DNA of 64,000 nt from Hetaerina americana (GCA_022747635.1 JAKTNV010000009.1:67474677-67538676); one strand, 5' to 3'; counted from the first letter of the stretch, positions 22,320 to 35,621 are shown. The notes: generated by a model not told the origin, from the letters alone. Translations and numbers: made by a program.

Positions 22320-22625
22320 GAAATAAAAATAAGGGACAGAGAGAGAGAGCAACGAAGAGAGAGTGGACTCCTCCACGAGGTTGACGCGGTGAGGATGATT
22401 CCAGTCCTGGAACCTCTCCCGCTCCCCTCCTCTTCTCAGCCCCCCCTTCCACGTCTCCACTCCCCCCTCGCGCTGAAGCTCGCGTTTTTAGTCATGCAGG
22501 GCCTCTTGAGACGGGATGCGCGGCCCACGCGACGCGGGGCCGGACGTCTTTTCCCGTTATGGAAATCCCATAAGACTCTCCCGAGGCAGAAGGGGGGGCG
22601 GGTGGGAGGTGAGACACCGCGTCCT
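22320..22625. other. GC-rich island with purine then pyrimidine runs
   Basis: A GAGAGAGA stretch (about 22336-22362) is followed by a C/T-rich stretch and a CpG-containing block. Open frames 22275-22703 (plus) and 22186-22452 (minus) are overlapping and unrecognised. Confidence 0.55.
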
Positions 22626-23089
22626 TTCATTAAAGCAGAAAACTTGTCGATATGTCCACCGAGTGCCACTTTGAATTCAAACAACCGATTAAGAACGCTT
22701 TAACTCTGATGCAGTCATTAATTTTGTCATTAACGTTCAAAAAAAGATGGAATTAAATATTTACTAATGATACAAGGGTTGCAAAAAAACTTCCCAGGAA
22801 TGATGAAATAGACTTCTTGCTGCAGAAGCGTCATTAATTAATCTCGGAGAGGCTAAGCTCATGCGGAAGAAGTCTGCCGAGTACAATGGGCCGAAAGATT
22901 GTAGTCTTTGGAATACGCAGGCAAGAAGAAGGAGAAAACTAATGGGCAGAAGAGTCCTGGTAATTTCCTTGAGCTCGTACCTCTACATGGAACTCTGTAA
23001 GCCCCACTGGGATGCGTGGCAGGGAGGAGCAACGAAATGGAAGAACGACAGAAGAAAGGCGAATCTCATAAATATATAAAAAGTACTAC

Positions 23090-23187
23090 TATTCCTTCGG
23101 AGGAAGACGGAGCTAAATTCCGTCGAAATTATTAAGAAATAACGTGTGAGTGTTCTTTTTATGTGTTCTCACATTGTTGCTGTCCAA

Positions 23188-23191
<4 letters not shown>
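23090..23191 (+). repeat. single-arm hairpin element abutting (TA)n
   Basis: The order is GGAGGAAGACGGA, a GACGGA/TCCGTC stem, CGAAATTATT, ACGTGTGAGTGTTCTTTTTA, TGTGTTCTCACATTG and then (TA)n from 23192. The CGTGTGAGTGTTCTTTT block is shared with the element at 20311-20434. Confidence 0.6.
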
Positions 23192-23243
<52 letters not shown>

Positions 23244-23265
23244 TATATATATATATATTTTATAC
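23192..23265. repeat. (TA)n microsatellite
   Basis: About 23 TA units are followed by a short TTAAAATATATATATATATT palindrome and a CACACACA run. Confidence 0.95.
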
Positions 23266-23924
23266 CCACACACACATTATAGAGTACATACGCGCAAGCA
23301 GTTTAAAATGGATAGACACATTAGCTGAGAAATATACAGCTTGAAGATCTATTAAGTACCATTCTTAAATATATAACACATACTGCGGATGATATTTCTG
23401 TAAATACTAGTTAGCAGAAAAGTCAATATTAAAAAGCACATATAAACCTATCATGAGCTGAATTCCATTGAATTTCAGTATAGGAAACTTGCAATTAATT
23501 GTGATTTTTTGACTGAAGCAAACTTGCTCTTAAACTTACGAACTTAATTTCCCGTACCTCGTAAGTAACAACAAAATGAAAGTAGCCAAATCGAAGAATC
23601 GGAAGTGCTGAGTACCATAAACGTCGTCCATTAGATGAATTTCCTCCGGTAAAATTTCTCCAGGCGCCTTTAAATATAATTCACGTATCCCACAGTGAGA
23701 AAACCTGCTTCAGAACACACTTTGCGAAGGGAATTGCGATATATCCCAGGTCCCCAGCGAAAAGACAAGAAAATTCTACGCTCGCAGAGTTATTTATAAT
23801 AATTAATATCCCAATTAAAACGCCAAAATGATCCGTGGGGCAAACATTAATTGCTATCTGAAAACGGTGAGGGTGCGTCAGAGGCCTACGGTACAATGCA
23901 ACAAATTCAAAGTTTGCCCTTGAC
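23266..23924. other. non-coding stretch
   Basis: No gene or repeat is recognised. Confidence 0.5.
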
Positions 23925-24000
23925 GAATTTGACGGTCCCGATCGTCATCTCGGTCGATGCGAATGTTTTTTACACTTTTAAATGTTGCATTCTAATGCAA
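23925..24000 (+). repeat. SINE-B tail fragment
   Basis: TGCGAATGTTTTTTACACTT, then TTAAATGTTGCATTCTAATG, match the tail of the 6548 copy. The preceding tRNA-like head is too decayed to delimit. Confidence 0.5.
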
Positions 24001-26880
24001 ACTAGCGGATAACTCCATTCAAGTTCCTGTCGCGGCATCTCCCGCAGTTTCTTTGAATTTATCTACGGTAGGGTAGGTAACCGAATTTGCATACCCTATG
24101 ATTAACTGAAAGCGTATCCATTCTAGATTATCAGATAAAAGAGAGTTGGCAATGCCCACTCTATTCTTTTAAAAAAATCGGGTCTGATTGCTTAGACGTC
24201 CGCCTTAGAGATTGCCCATTTCGGCTAAATCATATCGCATGCTGTCAACTAGTAATTTAATTTATTATTTTCATTCACTTTATATATATATTTGAAACAC
24301 TCAGTTACATCTTGTGTCATTATTATGCAGTCAGTCACACGTTATATCAGCTACTATAGCCATAGGAATCAACAAGAAAGTTGACTTTTGTTGGTAAAGG
24401 GAGAAAGCTCACTCTGCAAGACTTAAGGTGGGCGTAAATCTACACAATTAGGGGTTAAGGGGACAGTTCCCCTCCTTGGGCGACCATTTGGTCATCAAAC
24501 AAGTTTTAGCAAACAGAAAATCGCACAGCTTCAACTTTTACTTGGGTTTCCCTAGAGTAACGACTTGGAACAATTGGACCTGGGAGACTACGAACGCGCT
24601 GAATGAATCTCTGCATTTACCCAACTCATCGTGCTCCACAGGCCGCCGCAAGGGCGTGCGGCGGGCAGTGTTGGGGCGCCAGCAGAACATGCCCGAATAT
24701 GACCTCACACATGCATCTGGATATACGTGGTGTTATCCAGAAAGATGAAAGTGTTATCAATCAAAATTATTCCAATTGACAAAATTATAATACAGTTGAT
24801 GAAAGAAAACGACTTTAAGATAAAATCGTAGACTGTATTAAATTCACCCATTGATATGAAACTAATTTCTTTTAGAACTTGAACGTGACTATTGGAACGG
24901 ATAGACAAAAGGAACGACTGCTGATATGTTTTACCAAGCTAAAACCCGCAGCGTAGTTCTTACGAAAATACAATAAAGAATTTAAGACCGTACGTGTATA
25001 TTTGCTCATATACAAAAACACTAGCACACACACACTCACAGATATGCCCATAAAAAGCATTTTATAATTAGCTTGCTTGATTACATCGATACATTTTGCT
25101 CTTTCAGTAAAAACATTCGGGTGCTCGGGTTCAATTTTGTTATGGTTGTGTATCGTGCGAGGGAAGAACCACGCCAACTGTCCTTACCATGCGCCCCACC
25201 TTTAACTTGCAAGGTCGCCAAGAGAAAAAAATGCTATGAAAGCAACCGCGTCGGGTTATTCCAAAATTCCTTTTTGGCAAAATACATCAATCGAAGAGTA
25301 TATACCCAACGTTGATCGAAAGACCGGATCGAATGCAACTGCCATGGATGGGAGTCTCCACTAGGATATTTATTTAAACTTGTCTCGCCCACAAAAGGTC
25401 AAGGAAAGTCGATTCGGGGGCGAGCTGTCGTCAGATTTACGTGACGTGGACAAACACCTGCCTTCCGCGAGAATGGACGCTGCGATGACTGGATGTGCAG
25501 CAGCGTCAGAGAATTATTCATGGGCAGCTACGGCCAGAATCATTGGCCCTGAGCGTAAAACATGGAAAGGGAAAACAAGTCAGTATTAAATGGCCTTTAT
25601 GGAGCGACTAAAACTAAGATGATAGGTTGCGAGAGGGAGTAGCTGAAGTCGGACGTTCTTCTACGAGGAGAGGAGAATGAGGACAAGCGGATTCTTTCAC
25701 CCACGTCGGAAGCGGCACAACGAGGAATGGAGAACGTTCGACATTATCAATCGCGGAATAGCTCGAGCTAGGACGACGTTTCAGGCGGAGAGGAAGCTAT
25801 TATGCTCGGAGAGCATTAACAAGGAGTGCATTTAGGTTGAGAATTGCAGTGTACACGGTAGAATTCTAAGGATCTTCGGTACGGTCCATTGGAAAAGTAG
25901 ATCGGAGAAGAATGGGAGCCTTAAAGACTGGTTCTGAAGATAAAGCGAAGATAGTTTGAGAGAAAAACAAAGAAGTATCCCTCTAACTTTGGGGCATTAT
26001 ACGTAAAAGGAGAACTAGATGGGGTGGAACTCCTTAAGACACAATAAACAAGCACGCATTTAATATGTTATATTTAAACATACATTAATATCGACGGGAA
26101 AATAGAAGAAAAATTACCCACTAGAAGAAGAACTAAACCCACCAAGGGACTAAAATGCATCAAATTAAGAGGGAACGACGAAAAAAGTTCGAAATAATTA
26201 TCCTAAACTTTTGATGGAATCTGGAGACCATTTATTCTGTCATTTTGCGCATAAACTGTTAATGAAACCAGATAATATCAATTCCGTCTTCGTCATTGTT
26301 GTTACCGGCTCGATTATGATGTGATTTGAAGCAGGCCGGCATAAGAATAAATTTTGGGGTTGAAAAGAAAACAGAGAATTAAATGTCCAACTTGGACACA
26401 CATTGATGAGTCACAGAGGTCATTAGGTATGGCGCAAGAGAATTTGCATTTTAAGGACCACAGAATACTAATATTCGGATTTAAGAACTAATCAGGAGAT
26501 AGCGTGAAAATGCTGGCCCGGGCACTAATTCAACATGACTCAAAATATGACAACACTGAGAAAACGCGATAGTAATGACGATCAATTGATAATGAGTTGC
26601 GCAGTCCGATCATAGGAAATGCACAGCAACTAGAGACAATTACTCGTTCTGACTGTATGACGAAATTGTATAATTTTCGCCAAATGGCGGTACTAGATGT
26701 GTTCCGAAACGGAAAAGGCTTTTTTTTAACCAACCAAGTTTACTTCAAAACGACAAAGAAGCAATTTATTTGAATTAACCCACATGAGAATTATAAATAA
26801 ACACGCAATTCTGCCCGTTCCTCAATGAAAGTTAGAAAATTAGTTCATATTGATTATGCATTCAAAAGATCAGCATTAAA
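24001..26880. other. non-coding stretch, nothing supported
   Basis: This 2.9-kb stretch contains several open frames under 105 codons (24476-24748, 24872-25177, 25380-25589) without domains or consistent codon bias. I see no repeat from the families in this window. Confidence 0.5.
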
Positions 26881-27140
26881 CGAAGATTATAGTGACCCAC
26901 GATGCCGAGGGATGGGTGGGATTCCGACCCACGACCTCTGGAACAACCAACGAGGGTCGAGTGTGTACCGTTCGCGAATGACGAGACTTGAACATTCGAA
27001 CTGCATTATCAATCCCGTACCACACTGCATTCGCGCGGGGCTGCGCTCCAACTCTCGCTATCGCGCTCGAGTGCGGGCGGGCTGTTGACACTTGTCGCCG
27101 GTGGTCCCCCCCCCCCGGGCCCCGACGGCCTTCCCTCTCG
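26881..27140. other. CpG-containing GC-rich stretch, possible SINE relic at its left
   Basis: On the minus strand, 26905-26940 contains GGTCGTGGGTCGGAATCCC, which resembles a pol III B box. The right part (27030-27130) is CpG-rich and ends in a run of about ten C. Mirrored open frames on both strands are compositional. Confidence 0.35.
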
Positions 27141-28330
27141 CACGCGAAGAGTTCTTGCCCCGACTAGTTTGGGAATTTAGGAAATCGGTGCCAAGGGAAC
27201 GGAGATGTGGATTCCGAATTGGACGGCAGATCTCCTCGTTTCAAAACAGCGAGTGGGTGTGATCCGAGCGTACAATGTGACGGTGGAGAAGGGACAATTC
27301 TCTGCCGTTTACCGTCACGGCGGAAAAAAAAGGTCTCCGTTAGTGGTTCGAGGTAGGTAGGTCGCGAAAATGGACCCGGTGTGAAGATGTGCAGAACTGA
27401 TTTTTTCCTGTGGCGACATGCAACATTACTCGAACGAAAAAGAAGGAGGGGCGTCGTTATTTCGCCTTGGTTAGACATCGGCTTGAATCCGCTTCGATTA
27501 TTTGGGGCTCTGCGCAGTAGGCATTTGTTTCGGAACTAAACAAGACTCGGGAGTAGAGCTGTCCATTTCATGAAAAATCGTTACGAACGGAGAGCCGCGT
27601 CACATTGTTATTCCAGGGTCGTGGATTTGGAGCCAATGGAAATACGAACCACCCTACTATTACAATCAAATCTAAGGTCCTATATTACCACGGCGATCGT
27701 CAAGCGTAAAAATTTTAATTGCTCATGGGCCGCGTTAACCAAATCAACTACGTGGGCCCGAGCACGAACGCTATCCAGGGCATTATTCCACCTAATGAAC
27801 CCTCTCAGCGGGGTCGAGGGTTCATTGGGCGCATAATGCATGCGGGGTGAACTATTCAAAGCTGGGATCCGAAAATTAACGGCAGGGTTGCCGATGCGAA
27901 ACCATGCTTTGGGAATGTCGTCATGTTTTCAGTACAAGAAAAGATTATATGAATGGAATGTTTTTAACACAACGGAGGAGGAGAAATTGAAATCTACGTA
28001 AAATCAAACCTTCGGAACCTGGGGTAGCAAAGTATTGCACACTTCTCCTCGTGTATACGGTGACGGATGGATTGAGTCAGGTGGTTTGAGCAAACACGAG
28101 ATTCGTATGACAGAACGCACTTAAGAGATGGCGGGATGAACGATTGTCGCGGGCATTGTTGTTAGCATGCACGGACAAACAAACGACTTCTGAAACAAAA
28201 CAAATACTGCTATAGCTTCTCAACGATTCAGTAGATGGCGCTGCAGGAGTTAAACTGTGTTCTGAAGCGCCAATATTTAAATATAAGCAAACGGCCCTTA
28301 CTTTATGAATATTCCTCGTATTATTCTGAG
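27141..28330. other. non-coding stretch
   Basis: Apart from the small inverted repeat at 27794 I see nothing that supports a gene. Confidence 0.5.
27794..27826. repeat. small 11-bp perfect inverted repeat
   Basis: AATGAACCCTC and GAGGGTTCATT are separated by 11 nt. There is no T-run, and its role is unknown. Confidence 0.7.
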
Positions 28331-28401
28331 GGCGGGAGGGGGGGGGGAGGGTTGCGAGAATTGAAGAAAAAAAGCGCGAGGGAGAAATTTCGTTCCGCAT
28401 C

Positions 28402-28440
<39 letters not shown>
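28331..28440. repeat. G-run and (CT)n microsatellite
   Basis: A GGGAGGGGGGGGGAGGG run lies near 28335. (TC)n of about 17 units lies at 28405-28438. Confidence 0.9.
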
Positions 28441-28441
<1 letters not shown>

Positions 28442-29340
28442 TCTCGCGAAATTCCATCACCAAGCGCGGCGGCGAACGGTGACCAACCTAAATACCGTCG
28501 CGCCTGACAAACAAATGACGATGGGGCCTTGCGACACCGTTGCGCACGTATGCGAGATGCTGCCGCAACAAAAACTACGAAAAAAAACAAGGACGAAACG
28601 ATTGATTCATTTCCTCATCCTCCCTAAATTCGCGCCTGGCATTTCGCTTTAAAAGGCCGGCATAATGGCCGTCATTTTGTTTCGTATGAATCATGGCCAT
28701 CTAAGGCGGTTGAAATTGAGGTGGCTCCCCTCCGCCTCCCCCCTCCGGAGGCCTGAGCAATTAGTCAAAGTGTCCGAATCGACATATTTTCGTGAATTAC
28801 GTTACGGATGCAACCGTTCAAAAAAGAATGAATGCTCCCGCTTTGTCGAGCGGAGCGAAAGGGCACGGCGGAGGAGCTCAACGGAACTGTTATTCTAATT
28901 CTCCCCGACGAATATACGACCCATATCCCAAGAACATTCATCTCTCTCCCCGCAGAGGGCATATTGAAACGAGTGCCAGCTCATCCGGGGGCCTCAACAA
29001 GAACACCCCCGGAGTAACTAATAATTACTTCGATTTCCAAGACCTCGGGATAGGGAAAAAATAAGTCCACAGATATTCATCGACGACAACGTAAGTCAAA
29101 TGTTTCTGAGAAGCGAATTGTTGATGCAACACGTTAAAAACTCATACGGCATATAGTTATAAGAGGTGAATATATTTTATTCTCCGAAACGGCAACACAC
29201 GCCGCGAGTGTGCTGGGAGATTTCTTTCGAATATTCTTTTGTCGCAAGCTAGAATTCGACTAATACTGCGATAAATACAGACATACGGTAATTGGGTGAA
29301 ATTTCCACTTGTTTTGAACGAAGTTTTCGTGTATTTTAAT
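28441..29340. other. non-coding stretch of moderate GC
   Basis: No gene is recognised. Open frames at 28665-28898 and 28792-29064 overlap and carry no domain. Confidence 0.45.
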
Positions 29341-29342
29341 AC

Positions 29343-29553
29343 ATTCTGGCCCCGGTGGCGGTGGGGTAACGCCTTCGCCTGCCGAAACAAAAGTCGCGTG
29401 TTCGATTACCGCCTAGGTGGGTTTTCCTCCACCTAGATGTTGAGTGTTTGAAATTGTCTTCGATGTATGAGTTATATTTTAGGGGTTAGGCGGAAGAAGT
29501 GATTATAATGTCTCATGCCCCAATGAAATCGTTAAATGAATAAATAAATAGGT
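29343..29553 (+). repeat. tRNA-headed SINE, third family, with AAATA tail
   Basis: The head has an A-box-like GGTGGCGGTGGGGTAACGCC and a B-box-like GTGTTCGATTACC (about 29398-29410). The body ends in an AATGAATAAATAAATA tail typical of retroposed SINEs. Its sequence differs from SINE-A and SINE-B. Confidence 0.6.
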
Positions 29554-29644
29554 AAAAAATACGTACGTTTTTTTGCAGGTTTTTAAATGAATGTTTTTTG
29601 TTCCCTTTTCCCCTCCTCTCCCTTATTTTCCCTTATCTCTACTC

Positions 29645-29722
29645 ATCCCACATGGAGCTTGCACCCCCTGCCACACACCTCTTTGACGAATCGCGGGGTA
29701 TTTATGTAAATGTAGAAGGACA
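29645..29722 (+). mobile_element. 3' end of a non-LTR retrotransposon
   Basis: CCCCCTGCCACACACCTCTT, then CGGGGTATTTATGTAAATGT, correspond to CCCCTGCCACACACC and AGGGTACTAAAATATCTATA at the 3' end of the reverse-transcriptase remnant at 33455-34195 (minus). It is a heavily 5'-truncated copy of the same or a related family. Confidence 0.5.
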
Positions 29723-31565
29723 GAACTGCAAAGAAAAAACTGAGCGAAACACTTCATCCTTTAATTAGAAAAAGATCCTGGAAAACACTTTTTTACCGCG
29801 ACACAATGGAAAAATATTTATTAAGAACAAAGCAATCTACAAAGTAAATGATAAACGAAAATGCAGGCAGTTGCAGTGGTAGTAATATAGGCAGTGCAGC
29901 TCTGTAAGCGACCAGAAACACGATTTATACCCGATGAGAATCGCTTTCATATTTATTAGCAAACATGAATTTACGTGCGGCCTGAAACTAAAAGGACGAT
30001 ATGGCACGACCTTTTGGAATCGAAGATTTCATCGGGAGGTATCCGAAGGAATTTCATCTAACTACACCATTTCAAGATGAAGATGGGAGAATTAAGACTA
30101 TTCGTTTAAGGGAAACGTCGAGTGTCTATCTACACGGAATATATCTTGTTTAGGGGAGCAACAAAGCATGAAATACCCATTTGATACGCATGAATGATTG
30201 CCTGGGTAAGAATTCTGGCAGGATTGAGTATAAAGATAAAAAAGTTTTCCATCAAGCAACGATCACCAGAGAGGATGAAATATATGTGAAGGCCACAGCT
30301 TGCTTAGTTTGTCGGGGTCCTTTTTCCCATCCTTTCTCTAGAAAAGGAAGACTTTTCCGTCCATCGACTGAACTTCGATGACGAGGGTAATGCAACCTCC
30401 GCTCCTCAGTTAATTGTCTTGGCCAGAAATAAGGGCGCAGAAAAATATCTCGAGTGTAACTAAGCGATGGGAGGCTGGCAGGCATGAAGCTTGCGGCGCT
30501 CAAACTAATGGCTCCAATATTCCTCAAGGCGTTAAAAAGCATTCAAATGACGCACACTGCATCAAGGGACTTGATTTACACGACAATGAGATATAATTGC
30601 GAATGGAACCTAAGATGAACACATCTACTGATCCATATTGGTCATAAAAATCTCTGCTGCCGTGGTTATGAGCCGTATTAATATATAACAAACCTGAAAA
30701 GTGAATCACTTGTTTTCATTTTGATGAACCTATAAGACTACGATATGGAAGACATGAAAAACTTAAAATAATCAAAGAAATCGAGAATCGTTGAACAAAC
30801 TTTTAAAAAAAACGCAAAATCGACAACGTGATCATAAGAGTAAAGATTCAAGATTACACATGAAATTTAATTTGAATGATATAATAGTTTAAAAACCTTT
30901 ATTCATATCAATTACCCACAATCCTCGTAAACAATTCGAGACGAGAAAACTGATGATGATCGCATTCGAGAAAAAAGCGAACTTTCGTACGAAAGAAACA
31001 GGATGGGATAAAAACAATCTCAACGTAAAAAATATGGCAACAGACGTTAAAGAGAAGTATTACAAATACTTAAAAGAGCATAGTCGATTGAAGATCGGGC
31101 GAAGCTCTGCACAAAACCAATCTTAAGATAGAACACCAGATATGGATGGCGTTTGCGGGTCATGCAAAACCGTGAGCGTCTACACTTATTATTTTTCGGA
31201 ATGAATTCGGTGAAAATCCAGAAAAGGTATCACAGAACTTGTCCGCAAACCAAATTAGAGTAACGGGCTGGTCAATTCAGATTCCGTTACGGAGGAAGGG
31301 GCATTAAAGTTGAAAAGTGCTATGGGGCGCAGCGGTTTGAGGGTAATTATCCCGTGCATGTCAGCTTATGACTCCCGAGGGCTTGAAGGATAATTTAGAC
31401 GCTCAAAAACAAAACTTTGGATTCGACAAGTGGTTGTTCAGGTCGCAGAAATAAAACTTCAATAGAAGAGCGGTTTAAAAAGGATTCAGTCGAACAGGAA
31501 AACAGGGAAATGCAAGGAGGCTCATGGTTCCAACGACTTGACGAAGACCTGATAAAGGTGAAGCA
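29723..31565. other. non-coding stretch
   Basis: No supported gene is seen in 1.8 kb. Confidence 0.5.
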
Positions 31566-32090
31566 TTGTATTCTGATAGCAAAGAGGTCATTAATTCAAG
31601 GACTAAATGTGTGCAACGAATTCGTATGGCAAGTTTTCACAACGTGCACATTATTATAAATGTAATGCAAAATTTAAATTCAAGAAAATGTATTCACTCC
31701 AGTATTCTTTGTACAAGGCGTATTTTATTCCACCTTCCAACCACGTTCGTGTTTAAAAGCTTTTCAAACTTCCAAACACCTCACAAGATTTTTGAAACGC
31801 CAAATGCATACATGTCGGATAAAATATCACTTCGGCTTTTAAGAATGAAATTCCAAACTTTTGAAAGTAACTTCATTCGAATATCCCAAATGCAGAATCC
31901 AGAACTTCTCTACTGGAGGCATTCGCGAAATACAACGCTGCAAATGAAGCCGCTATACAATTTCCATGGCGAGTTCAAGAGCGCCAACCTTCGTCGGCGT
32001 ATGACCGAGCGAAAACTGTTCGGCGAACGGAGAATACCCTTTATGAAACTACCAGGTTATCCAGGACACTTACGCTATCCAAAACCGTAA
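31566..32090 (+). CDS. hypothetical 174-codon open frame
   Basis: This is the longest open frame of ordinary composition in the window. The product would be basic, rich in Ser, Phe, Ile and Arg (MYSDSKEVINSRTKCVQRIR to GYPGHLRYPKP). I see no signal peptide, membrane segment or domain, and no splice-site or promoter support. I do not recognise it. A chance open frame is the more likely explanation. Confidence 0.15.
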   Translation: MYSDSKEVINSRTKCVQRIRMASFHNVHIIINVMQNLNSRKCIHSSILCTRRILFHLPTTFVFKSFSNFQTPHKIFETPNAYMSDKISLRLLRMKFQTFESNFIRISQMQNPELLYWRHSRNTTLQMKPLYNFHGEFKSANLRRRMTERKLFGERRIPFMKLPGYPGHLRYPKP

Positions 32091-33454
32091 CGACATTCAC
32101 ATGAATTCATATCGAATAGCAGTACTATTTACGTTACGATACATGTACAATCCAGTAAAAAATGTCAGAAAATACACAACCCATACAAAAACCACGAATT
32201 CGTGGAATTGAGTAACAGATGAACATGAAGCGACATGCATTCCCCTTCAGTAGAAAAAGAATTAATTACCGCGAAAGAGAGTGATAAATCCATATGAAGC
32301 GTCTTTGGATATGAAATACTTTTAAAAAATGAGGCTTATAATTGAAGAAAAAAAAATGAAAGTCGGAAACATTCCATGACGGCCGTAATCCATTTATCGC
32401 ACCAGTTTGTTTCAGATAAAGGATGGCCGCATCGGAGAACTTGGACCATACACAAAGTAAATATTAATCACGGAGCAACAGTTGGTCGAAGAGACTGACG
32501 CATGGGATTTTTATTTCTTTTTGCATATCAGTTTTCATTCTGGGTCGGGAGTGAACGAAGAGTGCTCTTTACGAGTATCCAGTTATCTTTATTATTTTTA
32601 ATTAGTTGTATTTTTCAAGATTGTGACTAGTCAGCTGAGAACAATTTTCGAGAGTAGCTAATAGACAGAACCTCATGCTGTCAATTTACTAGGTTTTGTC
32701 TGTTTTTGATTAAGTTCATGATATCCATGGTAATCCAGGGTATCCATGTAATTTGCAGTAAAAGGCTCAAGCAAACAAATTCATTTTATTATGCGACATA
32801 AAATTTCACCATTTCGAAGTTCATACAAAAAATTTACAAACTATGAAATTTTCTTGGGTTCGTCATTATTTTCTGCGAAAGAGAATTAATGGTACGTATA
32901 TAGACTATTGTTCCTCACAAGTCCAAGAATTGATACTAATTTGCGGCAGAGATCTGAGAATCGTACTCAGTACTTTAACCAGTACTTATATTTTGACTGC
33001 ATGAAAATTTGAAAACAATAAAAATAGATCCTGAAATGAAATGAATGCGATTTTCCAAAAGGCATTCGGTTCATTAACCTTTCCACAACATCGAAGATCA
33101 ATATAGCGCTTTTGTCGTCATCATCAGCAAAGACAAAATTCCGAGTCATGCGATGGCAAAAACAACCACATTGCGTCTCAGCGTGAGCATACTTGTAGCA
33201 GCTGAAAATACCATACGTTCAGCATCTGAGATCCCGCGAAGGAGGGCCAAGTTTCAAAAGGTTCTGAAAAAAGCAGTCCATTTCTTGAAAAAGTGTTATC
33301 ATCATAGAAAAAACATCACATCATAGGTGAATGATGGGGTACACTAGAAGCACGAGGTCTACATGCTACGACTTAACCTACTAAGGAGACACATACAAAC
33401 CATATGAGATTAACGCTGACGAAGGGAATGATTCTAGCTTTGCAGTCTGAGTTT
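32091..33454. other. non-coding stretch
   Basis: No gene is supported. The minus-strand open frame 32967-33149 (VFADDDDKSAILIFDVVERL) is unrecognised. Confidence 0.5.
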
Positions 33455-34195
33455 TCATAGATGATATAGATATTTTAGTACCCTGCAAGCCATCTCTAGG
33501 GTGTGTGGCAGGGGCAGAATACCCACCAGACTAATTTTGACCCGAATATTTTTACCCCTACCGCGGTCGGACAATGTTATACTGATTCCTGGATAAAAAA
33601 GGCATCTTACCTGTAAATCTATCTGTTCTACACTTAATCTCTGCCATTTTATTAACATGATCTATCCTACCGTTGTACGATGGGGGTGATCATACATTGC
33701 CAACACCACTGCTAAAGAGACCTTCTTCCAATTTATGTATGAGATTTAATCTGTAATTTAACCTACGCTCCGTGAGTGATTCCCAGCCTAGCTGATCTAA
33801 CATTTTGGATACGCTACTAAGTTTATCATAACACCGCTTCACAAATCTAGCTCCTATACGTTGCATGCGATCCGATTCGGCAATCAATCCAACTTCGGGA
33901 GAATTCCATATACTTGTAGCATATTCTATATGAGGCCTAACCAGAGACAGACAACATTTCTCTTTGGCTTTTTCATCGCATTTACCAAGTACTCTTCTAT
34001 GAAATACTAATTTTTGTTAGCTTGTCAACATATACTTGTACACACTTGTCCCATATACTAATACATATATGTGTGTGTCCCATATACTAATACACACACA
34101 CATAGTATGTGTGTGTGTTGTATGTTTCACCCAGGAGAGGTCGTGAATGAGCGTAACGCCTCGGTATTTAATCAAGTCTACACATTCCGTTTCGG
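33455..34195 (-). pseudogene. 5'-truncated non-LTR retrotransposon, reverse-transcriptase C-terminal part
   Basis: Minus-strand fragments appear in the order expected for the end of a non-LTR (LINE) polymerase. KYRGVTLIHDLSW lies at about 34175-34135. VLGKCDEKAKEKCCLSLVRP, then HIEYATSIWNSPEVG and MQRIGARFVKRCYDKLSSVS, then MLDQLGWESLTERR, run from about 34010 to 33690. After a frame break comes HVNKMAEIKCRTDRFTG (about 33655-33605). A microsatellite insertion (34028-34120) and a stop interrupt it. The 3' end has CCCCTGCCACACACC. It cannot be functional. Confidence 0.85.
34040..34120. repeat. TG/CA-rich insertion inside the retrotransposon remnant
   Basis: Two copies of GTCCCATATACTAATACA lie among (TG)n and (CA)n runs. 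They separate the two conserved reverse-transcriptase blocks, so they expanded after the element decayed or inserted within it. Confidence 0.7.
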
Positions 34196-35545
34196 TGTTC
34201 CCGATGCAGGCTAAACAACTTGGGCAGTTAAAGAAAATTGACTGCTGGATAGACCGATATGAAGAATCACTTTTTTTATTGCTCGCTCAATTCGAGGACA
34301 CAACAGTGAAGAATAAGGTGGCCGACACTTCAAACTATCAGAAAATGAAACTTTAATGCGAAAAATCACCTTGATGATTGGTGACCTAACGCACAATATT
34401 CCATAGCCTCATGACGGTTTGCAGGGTAACATATAGACGATGGGAAATAGGTCGCGAAAAAAATCACCTGGAATCGGAGAGGAATTTGGAGCGGCGACTG
34501 AACACGAGGGACTAAATGCTTGACAGACGGTGGCCATCTGATTTAACAGATATAACTTTAATTGGATCGCAATTATTTCCACTCCAGCCGCGGAAATAGA
34601 TCTTCAGGAAAGCAGCGAGGAGGAATCAGCGGGCGCGTCGCCTGATGGATAGGTGCGAACGCCATCCACTCTTGACAATACACGATTATCGCCGACAGCG
34701 GCGGGCCAATGGGAAGGGGGAACGCATTGACGCGCGAGGAGAATAACTGAGAGGAGAAATCTTGGAAAGAAAAAGGCGATCGTGCAGGCGGATTCCATTC
34801 GAGTGATTCACAAGGTGTTCCGTAAGCGACCGCTGAGACATTTGCTTCAAAGAAGGGACACGAGATCCACCCACTCGAAATACGCATCGTAACGGCAGAA
34901 TTAAAGAGCATTCCCGGAATGCGTTCAGAATTGTACCTCGGGGAAAAATTACAACGGTTTTCACAGGGAAGCAGCACTGAATACTGGAGTTTTCCGCGTG
35001 AAAATAGCAAGATAATAAAGCTAAGTCATTGCATACCATTCCAATTAAGAACTTAATTTTACTGCTATTTTAAAATCAAAGATTTTTTTACTTTTGCTGC
35101 ATTAGCATCAGTGGAATGTATAAAAAAGCAAGGACAAAAGATCAAATAAAACCTTATGACCATAAGGATCCACAATGTCATATTCTCGACTCTTGACTTT
35201 GAGGACGGGAAGCGGCATTATCTTGGTAACGAATTGCCGGAGCCACGGACATGATGAATGGCTCAACTTCCCGAGTACTTCACCTTCCCCAGGCTTATTT
35301 TACGGAAAGAAATGCAACATTATATTTCACCTTGAGATGCCGTTATCCCCTCGGAATGTTCGGTCAGGAAAGGGCAGAAGGTTTAAAAAGCTATTTCGAA
35401 AGGCTAAATTAATCCGCCAGTAATTATTCGCTCCCTCAAAACATGATGAACGTTTCCACCTCACTCTCCATCGCCTTCACAAATTTCGCACCAGATGAAA
35501 AACAGTATTTTTACCGCACCAATTTCATTACCGATAAGGGCAGCG
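34196..35545. other. non-coding stretch
   Basis: Open frames 34573-35010 and 34686-35039 (minus) overlap in two frames in a moderately GC-rich part. Neither shows a domain, so I do not call them genes. Confidence 0.45.
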
Positions 35546-35621
35546 TATTGTGCTCTTCTAAAAGTTAAAACTAGAACAGTCCTAAATACTGAACAAATAA
35601 TATTACAAATCGCTCTACAAA

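Noticed and set aside
24476..24748. 90-codon plus-strand open frame
   Set aside because: No domain, splice sites or codon bias. It merges AT-rich and GC-rich patches.
33070..33140. CTGATGATGACGAC on the minus strand
   Set aside because: No GAAAC partner follows within stem distance.
34573..35039. 145- and 117-codon minus-strand open frames
   Set aside because: They overlap each other in different frames and neither resembles a known domain.
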